Assembly: GCA_038239195.1 (NCBI GenBank)
Contig: JBBSEZ010000334.1
Span: 1 to 11,233, forward strand
Reading direction: 5' to 3'
DNA: 11,233 bases
Origin: JBBSEZ01 sp038239195
GTDB lineage: Bacteria > Planctomycetota > Planctomycetia > Gemmatales > Gemmataceae
The notes beneath the pieces are model-generated. The model was given only the letters and a program-made list of their open reading frames with translations, did not search any database and was not told the DNA's origin. The position numbers and the translations under genes are program-made. Shown piece by piece: positions 6,799 to 11,233 of the stretch (the stretch's first letter is position 1; the number at the start of each line of letters is the position of its first letter).

Positions 6799-6867
6799 GG
6801 CGTTCGTTCGGCCTGTGCGAAATGGTACGATGACGGCGTTGCGGCAGCAGGCGGACGAACGAACGCC
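6799..6867 (+). promoter_or_regulatory. Inverted repeat flanking the presumed promoter of the PD-(D/E)XK-like gene
   Basis: GGCGTTCGTTCG (6799-6810) is exactly inverted as CGAACGAACGCC (6856-6867). An inner extension GCCTG (6811-6815) with CAGGC (6848-6852) pairs after a 3-nt bulge. The right arm ends immediately before the GGAGGA ribosome site (6868-6873). A possible -10 (TACGAT 6826-6831) lies between the arms. The layout could be an operator pair or a translation-controlling hairpin; no binding protein is known. Confidence 0.45.
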
Positions 6868-6879
6868 GGAGGACCAGAC

Positions 6880-7794
6880 ATGGGCGTCTTCGACCAGGCC
6901 GCCAGGTTCGCCTCCCAGGCGGACGCGGAGGTTGTGCCGTCTCGCCTGCTGGCCGCCTCGGGCTTGACGCTGTCGTTCCGCGACTGGCTGGACACCCGCG
7001 CGCTCCCGCTTCCTGGAGGGGCGGATCGCACCGCCGACCTGGTCGCGGCCCTGACCGACCCGGGCACGCCGGACAATCCCTGGCTGATGGTGCTCGAGTT
7101 CCAGGCCCGGGTAGATGCCGACAAGCTCGACGTGACCCTGGAGGAGGTCGCCATCCTGCGGGCCCGCGTTCGGCACGGCGAAGACCGCAAGGGCAAATAC
7201 AAGGTGATGGCCGGCCTGGTCTACCTCCAGGGCCGCTGTCCGGAAGACGTGCTGGACATGACCCTGCCCGATGGCTCGGGGACACGGCACGGGGCGCGCG
7301 TCTGGAACGTGGTGGAGGACGACGCGGGGCGGGTGCTGGAAGCGGTCGCGGCCGGGCAGCTCTCCTGGGGCATGCTGTTCTGGCTGCCGCTGATGGCCGG
7401 GGGCGGCGAAGAGACGATCATCGCCCGTTGGAAGGAAGTTGTGTCGGCCAGGGTGGCGGATCGGCGGATGCGAGGCAACCTGGTCGGCATCGCCCTGGTG
7501 TTCGCGGAGTTGGTCGGGCGCGTGCCCGCCTGGAAGCGTGGTCTGGAGGGCTTTGAGATGACCGAGTCGCAGGTGGTCAACGAATGGATGAGCAAAGGCA
7601 GGGCGGAAGGAAGGCTGGAGGCTTCCCGCCAGAAACTGCTCGATCTCCTCGAAGGCCGGTTCCCCGGCCAGGTCCCCGGCGAAGTCACGCGACTGGTCAA
7701 CGAGCAGGAAAGCCTGGCCTTGCTGGACGACTGGTTCTGGGAGGCGGTTCGGGCCTTCACCTTCGAGCAGTTCCTGGCCGTCTTGAAGCGGTGA
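6880..7794 (+). CDS. PD-(D/E)XK nuclease superfamily protein (Rpn/putative transposase-like), 304 aa
   Basis: ATG 6880 is preceded by GGAGGA at 6868-6873 with a 6-nt gap, a clear start. The N-terminal half fits the Rpn-type PD-(D/E)XK core: RTADLVAAL with D53, then VLEFQAR with E73 and Q75, the D...ExQ variant seen in these proteins, followed by a long helix. The C-terminal part (ESQVVNEWMSKGRAEGRLEA at 229-248, then LLDLLEGRFPGQVPGEVTRLV) resembles the charged helical tails of DUF4351-like relatives. Family members are annotated as recombination-promoting nucleases and often occur as many paralogs; the E. coli Rpn proteins cleave DNA. Length is normal for the group. It stands alone, facing opposite to its neighbours, divergent from one glycosyltransferase and convergent with the asparagine-synthetase-like gene, and has inverted repeats upstream. 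No transposase or toxin partner is nearby. Activity here is inferred from motifs only. Confidence 0.68.
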   Translation: MGVFDQAARFASQADAEVVPSRLLAASGLTLSFRDWLDTRALPLPGGADRTADLVAALTDPGTPDNPWLMVLEFQARVDADKLDVTLEEVAILRARVRHGEDRKGKYKVMAGLVYLQGRCPEDVLDMTLPDGSGTRHGARVWNVVEDDAGRVLEAVAAGQLSWGMLFWLPLMAGGGEETIIARWKEVVSARVADRRMRGNLVGIALVFAELVGRVPAWKRGLEGFEMTESQVVNEWMSKGRAEGRLEASRQKLLDLLEGRFPGQVPGEVTRLVNEQESLALLDDWFWEAVRAFTFEQFLAVLKR

Positions 7795-7833
7795 GTCCTT
7801 TTCCCTGTCTACCAAGCCCTCCGCTGCGGACGT

Positions 7834-7864
7834 GGGCCTTCCCCCCTCATTCGGGTGAAGGCCC
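7834..7864. terminator. Hairpin between convergent genes
   Basis: GGGCCTTC (7834-7841) pairs with GAAGGCCC (7857-7864), and three further C-G pairs form inside after one mismatch. It sits in the 89-bp gap between the stop codons of the convergent genes (7794 and 7884), where a two-way transcription stop is expected. A short T-run (CCTTTTTCCC) lies just after the plus-strand stop but upstream of the hairpin, so no classic T-tail is present. Confidence 0.5.
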
Positions 7865-7883
7865 CCATCCTGTGGGCTCGCCC

Positions 7884-9740
7884 CTATCGCGCCCGCACCA
7901 ACGGCGCCCCCTCCGCGCGCCGCGCCGGCATCGCGCCCGCCGGGCGGGACAGCGAGCGCTCGATGAACATCTTGTGCCAGGTGTCGTAGCACAGGAGGCT
8001 GTAGAGGAACCACGTCGGCCTCTCGCGCACGCGCCGCAGCGTCGGGGCGTCCACGAAGTCGTACGGCGCGATCGCCTCGACGAGCGGCGCCAGCGCCCCG
8101 CCCGGCGCTAGCCACTCGAAGATCGGCTGGCCGAAGCCCAGCTTCACGCGCGTGGCCAGCTTCTCCGGCGCGTGCTGCGCCAGAGCGCGCTTGAGCAGGC
8201 CCTTCGGCCGGCGGAACGGGTAGCGCAGGTTCGCCGGCAGGTTGAGCGCGAAGCGCAGCATGCGCGAGTCGAGGAACGGGCAGAGCAGGTCGATGCCGGC
8301 GCCGTTGAACAGCGTCGTCCACAGCCCGGCGCTGTCCATCGCCTCGCCCAAAAAGCCCGTTGCGTGCAACTGGTCCATCGGATTGTCGGGGACGGCGTAG
8401 AGGTCGAGCAGCCCGCGCCGCCCTTCGGACGCCGACGCCACCCCGCGCGCCCCGAAGCAGGCCTCGACGGCGGGCCAGTCGGCGAAGGCGGCGACCCGAT
8501 TCACCGGATGTTCCAGGTCCGTCAAGTCGCCGAGCCGGTCGGCCAGGCGGCAGGTGGCCGCCAGCAGCGACCAGCCGGCCATCCCGCTGGCCGCCGCCGC
8601 CAGGCGGCGCAGCCCGCGCAGAGGCAGGAGCCTCTTCACGACGCCGGCGTTCTGGATGCGATTGCCCAGGCCGACGCCGAACAGGCTGTCGGCCCCCTCG
8701 CCGCACAGCCCCGCGCTGGCGCCGCGGGCGCGCATCGCCCGCGCCAGGTGCCCGAAGTAGGCGCTTTGCACGTGGTTGAGCGGCTCCGCCGTGGCGCCCA
8801 GGGCGTCGAGCAGGTAGTTGGCGTAGGGCCCGCTGGCCGGGGCCAGCGCGTGCCGCGTGCCGAGCGCCTGGCTGGCGGTGATGGCGTAATCGGTGTCCAT
8901 CCAGGTGGAGGGGTGATCGACGCTGATCGAGAAGCTCGGCGGGAGCTCCTCCGCGGCCACGCGGCGGTTCCACACCGACTGGATGTAGGAGCTATCGACC
9001 CCCCCCGAGAGCAGGTTGGCCGCCCCGGGCCGCAGCGCGGCGCAATCGACGAGGATGGCCTTCATGGTCGCTTCGAGCCTTTCGAGTGCGCTCTCGGCGT
9101 CGGGGGGGCCGTCCGCCTTCAGGTCGGCGAAGGTGTGCCGCTGGGCGCGCCGCAGCCCGCGCGCGTCCCAGCTCACCTGCTCGCCGGGGAGCAGGCGGTA
9201 GAAGTCGGCAAAGAGCGTCTCGCGCCCGGGGACGCAGCGGAAGAGGAAGAACGGCGGCAGCGCGTCGCGGTTGGGCTGAAGGGCGCCGCCCACGTCGGTC
9301 AATTCGGCGAGGTTGCTCGCGAACAGCAGCCCGTCGTGGCCGGCGTGGTAGTAGGTCGGGCCGGAGCCGATGAGGTTGCGGTAGAGCAGTACCCGCTCGG
9401 CCTGACCGTCCAGAAGCGCCAGGGTGAAGCTGCCGTCCAGGTCGTCCACCGCCAGGGTGCCGGACTCGAGGTAATGGCAGCGCACTTCCTCGGCGACGCG
9501 CTCCAGATCGAGCGCGCACGACGAGCCCCGCGGCCGCGCGTAGCCGCGCACCAGGATGGCCAGCGAGTCCCACGTGAACAGCCGGGAGCAGGCCGGGGCC
9601 CCGCGCACGAACAGCTCGGCGCGCCCGCCCATCCAGCCCCAGTCCTCCTCGACGGAGCCGGGCGAGGGCGGCGCGCCGCCGCGCCGCGGGCGCTCCGCCG
9701 GGCCGCGCTGCCAGATGCCGCCAAGATAGCTCGTGCTCAT
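7884..9740 (-). CDS. Asparagine-synthetase-like amidotransferase/amide ligase lacking the glutaminase Cys, 618 aa
   Basis: ATG 9740-9738 is chosen because GGAGG stands 9 nt upstream; an earlier ATG at 9782 overlaps the preceding gene. The C-terminal synthetase half is intact: the ATP-pyrophosphatase P-loop SGGVDSS (245-251), GEGADSLFG (347-355), PFLD (488-491), and VKLGFGQPIFEWL (532-544) with the conserved Lys region. The N-terminal Ntn-like half keeps family landmarks (LDGSFTLALLDG at 101-112, RNLIGSGPTYY at 121-131, FFLFRCVPGRETLF at 164-177). However, it begins MSTSYLGGI instead of MCGI, and the glutamine-binding NGEIYN-type motif is absent. Glutamine hydrolysis is therefore unlikely. Like beta-lactam synthetase or lasso-peptide cyclase relatives, it may use ATP to adenylate a carboxylate and join it to ammonia or an internal or external amine. 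It follows the acyltransferase gene by 34 bp on the same strand, so glycan amidation or a small-molecule role is plausible. The substrate is unknown. Confidence 0.8.
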   Translation of the reverse strand: MSTSYLGGIWQRGPAERPRRGGAPPSPGSVEEDWGWMGGRAELFVRGAPACSRLFTWDSLAILVRGYARPRGSSCALDLERVAEEVRCHYLESGTLAVDDLDGSFTLALLDGQAERVLLYRNLIGSGPTYYHAGHDGLLFASNLAELTDVGGALQPNRDALPPFFLFRCVPGRETLFADFYRLLPGEQVSWDARGLRRAQRHTFADLKADGPPDAESALERLEATMKAILVDCAALRPGAANLLSGGVDSSYIQSVWNRRVAAEELPPSFSISVDHPSTWMDTDYAITASQALGTRHALAPASGPYANYLLDALGATAEPLNHVQSAYFGHLARAMRARGASAGLCGEGADSLFGVGLGNRIQNAGVVKRLLPLRGLRRLAAAASGMAGWSLLAATCRLADRLGDLTDLEHPVNRVAAFADWPAVEACFGARGVASASEGRRGLLDLYAVPDNPMDQLHATGFLGEAMDSAGLWTTLFNGAGIDLLCPFLDSRMLRFALNLPANLRYPFRRPKGLLKRALAQHAPEKLATRVKLGFGQPIFEWLAPGGALAPLVEAIAPYDFVDAPTLRRVRERPTWFLYSLLCYDTWHKMFIERSLSRPAGAMPARRAEGAPLVRAR

Positions 9741-9774
9741 CGAATCCGACCTCCGTGTTGAAGAGTGGCTGGCC
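9741..9774 (-). promoter_or_regulatory. Short intercistronic gap with ribosome binding site
   Basis: The 34 bp between the acyltransferase stop (TGA, 9777-9775) and the next ATG (9740) carry GGAGG 9 nt before that ATG and no evident terminator. This supports co-transcription of the two genes and the choice of the 9740 start. Confidence 0.6.
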
Positions 9775-11028
9775 TCACGCACCGGGAACCTGGGCGGTGG
9801 CGAAAGCGGGAACGCCGGGCGCCGGCCTCGGCTCGGGGCCCCCCTGATCGGCCGCCGGGGGCGCTTCCTTCCGGGCGGGCCGCTCGGTGATCCAGCGCGA
9901 CCAGCGCCGCCCCAGGTCGATGCAGGGTTGTTCGAGGGCGACCTTCAGCACCCAGGCCGCGGCGATGCTCAGGCCGCTCGTCATGACAAACGCCAGCACC
10001 TTCCCCGGCCAGCCCAGCTCCGACGCCGGGACCACTCGGTAGGTGGCGTACAGGCACAGCATGTGGATCAGGTAGATGCCGTAGGACAGCCGTCCGACGA
10101 ACGTCAACGGCCCGCAGCGCAGCCCGCGCTGGAGCGGGCCCTCGCCGAGCAAGACGCAAACCAGCAGCGCCGTCACGGCGAGCGTGTATACGACGTCCAG
10201 AAGGTGGCCCCAGGTGGCCCAGGGCGTGGCGAAGTGGGCCGCCAGGAAGACCAGCAGGACGGCCGCCGTCCAGCCCGCACCGCCCAGCCGGCGCAGGCGC
10301 GCGAACCAGATCGGGTCGTGCAGAAGGAACGCGAGCAAGCAGCCGGCCACCAGCGAGTAGTAACTGATCAGCAGGCGCCCGACGACCTTGGGCACCGGGC
10401 CGAGGTCCGAGAGGAAGATCGGGGCCACGGCGAGGGGCACGAGCAGGGCGGCGGTGCCCCAGAGCCGGCGGCGGGCGTTTCCGCGCCAGAACACGAACGC
10501 GAGCAGCGGCCAGAGGAGGTAGAACTTCTCCTCCACGCCGAGCGTCCAACTATGGCCGAACATCACGTCGCGCCCCGTCGGATCGCCCAGCGCCTTCAGG
10601 ATGCAATAAGGCACTTCCTGGAGGTACAACAGGTAATACGGCAGCGCCTCGGCCAGCGACTTCCCCTGGTGGGGGCTCAGGCCGAGCCCGAAGATCAGCA
10701 GGCAGTACAGGGCCAGGGTGAGGTAATACAGAGGCACGATGCGACAGGAGCGGCGCACGTAGAACGCCGCCAGGGACACCCGCCCGCGCACGGCCTCCTC
10801 GCGCAGGGCCAGCGTGGTGATCAGGTAGCCGCTCAGGACAAAGAAGAGCACGACCCCGCGGTGGCCCGCCAGGCAGCTCCAGTCGGCGCCCCGGTCGTAC
10901 AGATGCGCGGTGACGACGAGCAAGACGGAGATGGCGCGCAAGCCATCCAGTTCGGGGAAGTACTTCCGCCCCAGGTAGTCGGCGTGGGCGGTGGTCGAGG
11001 AAGAGGAACTTGCGACAGTGGTGTACAT
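9775..11028 (-). CDS. Acyltransferase-3 family integral membrane O-acyltransferase (OafA/YrhL-like), 417 aa
   Basis: The protein shows the full acyltransferase-3 signature: FPELDGLRAISVLLVVTAH (24-42) with the putative catalytic His42, GVVLFFVLSGYLI (58-70), FYVRRSCRIVPLYY (89-102) with the conserved Arg pair region, and GHSWTLGVEEKFYLLWP (158-174). About ten hydrophobic segments follow. The last ~40 residues are a Pro/Ala-rich soluble tail. Members carry acetyl or other acyl groups across the membrane and attach them to O-antigen, exopolysaccharide, peptidoglycan or antibiotics. ATG 11028-11026 is preceded by AGGAGA (11035-11040 complement) at 6 nt. It is the first gene of a two-gene unit with the asparagine-synthetase-like gene; its promoter should lie in 11029-11100, where I see no convincing boxes. 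The Ser/Thr-rich N-terminus (residues 3-13) is odd but harmless. The acceptor is unknown. Confidence 0.88.
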   Translation of the reverse strand: MYTTVASSSSSTTAHADYLGRKYFPELDGLRAISVLLVVTAHLYDRGADWSCLAGHRGVVLFFVLSGYLITTLALREEAVRGRVSLAAFYVRRSCRIVPLYYLTLALYCLLIFGLGLSPHQGKSLAEALPYYLLYLQEVPYCILKALGDPTGRDVMFGHSWTLGVEEKFYLLWPLLAFVFWRGNARRRLWGTAALLVPLAVAPIFLSDLGPVPKVVGRLLISYYSLVAGCLLAFLLHDPIWFARLRRLGGAGWTAAVLLVFLAAHFATPWATWGHLLDVVYTLAVTALLVCVLLGEGPLQRGLRCGPLTFVGRLSYGIYLIHMLCLYATYRVVPASELGWPGKVLAFVMTSGLSIAAAWVLKVALEQPCIDLGRRWSRWITERPARKEAPPAADQGGPEPRPAPGVPAFATAQVPGA

Positions 11029-11100
11029 CCCTGTTCTCCTGTCGTGCGGAACGAACGGCGGAGCTTATCCCGTCCAGTCTGCCCCGTCGAGCCGAGTTTT

Positions 11101-11233
11101 CCCGCCCCCCCCAAAGCCCGGCGAGCGGGGCGTTTTGGCCCCCCCGTTGGGGGGGGCCCCGCAGCGGGGGGGCGCCCCGCCCCCCCCGCGGGGCCCCGGG
11201 CCCCCCGGGGGGGGGGGGGCCGCGGCCCCCCCC
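11101..11233. other. Low-complexity G/C homopolymer end, probable assembly artefact
   Basis: The last ~130 bases are runs of 6-12 C's or G's alternating with short GC palindromes, unlike anything else in the window. No coding pattern is present. Such ends usually reflect poly-G sequencing artefacts or collapse at a contig edge, so nothing should be inferred from this stretch. Confidence 0.7.

Larger units (their letters stand above)
6585..6879. other. Divergent intergenic region rich in inverted repeats
   Basis: These 295 bp separate divergently transcribed genes, so they should hold promoters for both. I see three dyads (6663-6684, 6699-6749, 6799-6867) and no coding potential that looks real. 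A weak sigma70-like pair for the plus-strand gene is TTCGTT (6803-6808) and TACGAT (6826-6831) with 17-bp spacing; the -35 match is poor. No clear promoter was found for the minus-strand gene. Confidence 0.5.

Noticed and set aside
6699..7864. PD-(D/E)XK-like gene as a complete transposon bounded by terminal inverted repeats
   Set aside because: The hairpin after the gene (7834-7864) shares no sequence with the upstream palindromes, and no target-site duplication was seen.
6613..8973. Minus-strand 786-residue open frame
   Set aside because: It runs antisense through the PD-(D/E)XK-like gene and out of frame through the asparagine-synthetase-like gene, with Arg/Ala-rich composition and no motifs.
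8172..9761. Plus-strand 529-residue open frame
   Set aside because: It is antisense to the asparagine-synthetase-like gene, whose SGGVDSS and GEGADSLFG motifs decide the strand.
9741..9774. A lasso-peptide or RiPP precursor near the asparagine-synthetase-like gene
   Set aside because: The gap is 34 bp, no B1/B2-type protease or recognition protein is in the window, and no small precursor frame could be supported.
9738..9782. Longer start (9782) for the asparagine-synthetase-like protein
   Set aside because: It would add a Ser/Arg-rich 14-residue stretch overlapping the acyltransferase stop. The 9740 ATG has GGAGG at the right distance.

Overview
The window looks like a contig from a high-GC planctomycete, most likely near the Gemmataceae. 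This is inferred from the gene families, not from a marker gene. The clues are a PQQ-type beta-propeller opening with a WRGPxRDG motif, a Cys-rich NHL protein, a PD-(D/E)XK (Rpn-like) protein of a type I associate with planctomycete genomes, and dispersed palindromic intergenic repeats. Nearly all codons end in G or C. No rRNA, tRNA, CRISPR array, insertion sequence or transposase was found.

Left block, plus strand (3-3079): a 5'-incomplete Cys-rich NHL-repeat protein, a strong hairpin, a secreted PhnD-like substrate-binding protein, and a PQQ-like beta-propeller. The propeller frame has no usual start codon ahead of its conserved N-terminal motif and has no signal peptide. It lies in the -1 frame relative to the PhnD gene. 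The PhnD gene ends in a run of nine A's containing the heptamer A AAA AAG, followed after 7 nt by a GC-rich 9-bp stem-loop. This is the layout of a programmed -1 ribosomal frameshift and would yield a 681-residue secreted PhnD-propeller fusion. A one-base homopolymer error would look the same, so this is the main point to test.

Middle block, minus strand (3149-6584): two multi-pass GT-C type glycosyltransferases (PMT/ArnT-like), the upstream one at 6584-4728 and the downstream one at 4603-3149. Between them sit two tandem 33-bp copies of a palindromic element. A third copy lies between the convergent propeller and glycosyltransferase genes.

The 295-bp stretch 6585-6879 separates the divergent glycosyltransferase and nuclease-family genes and is full of inverted repeats. 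The PD-(D/E)XK-like gene (6880-7794, plus strand) follows.

Right block, minus strand (7884-11028): a short operon of an acyltransferase-3 membrane protein followed by an asparagine-synthetase-like enzyme whose glutaminase site is gone. Together with the glycosyltransferases this suggests surface glycan or lipid-linked sugar building and decoration (lipid-linked sugar transfer, O-acylation, amidation), but the product cannot be named.

Both contig ends look unreliable. The first ~120 bases have codon use unlike the gene they run into, and the last ~130 bases are G/C homopolymer runs typical of assembly or sequencing artefact.
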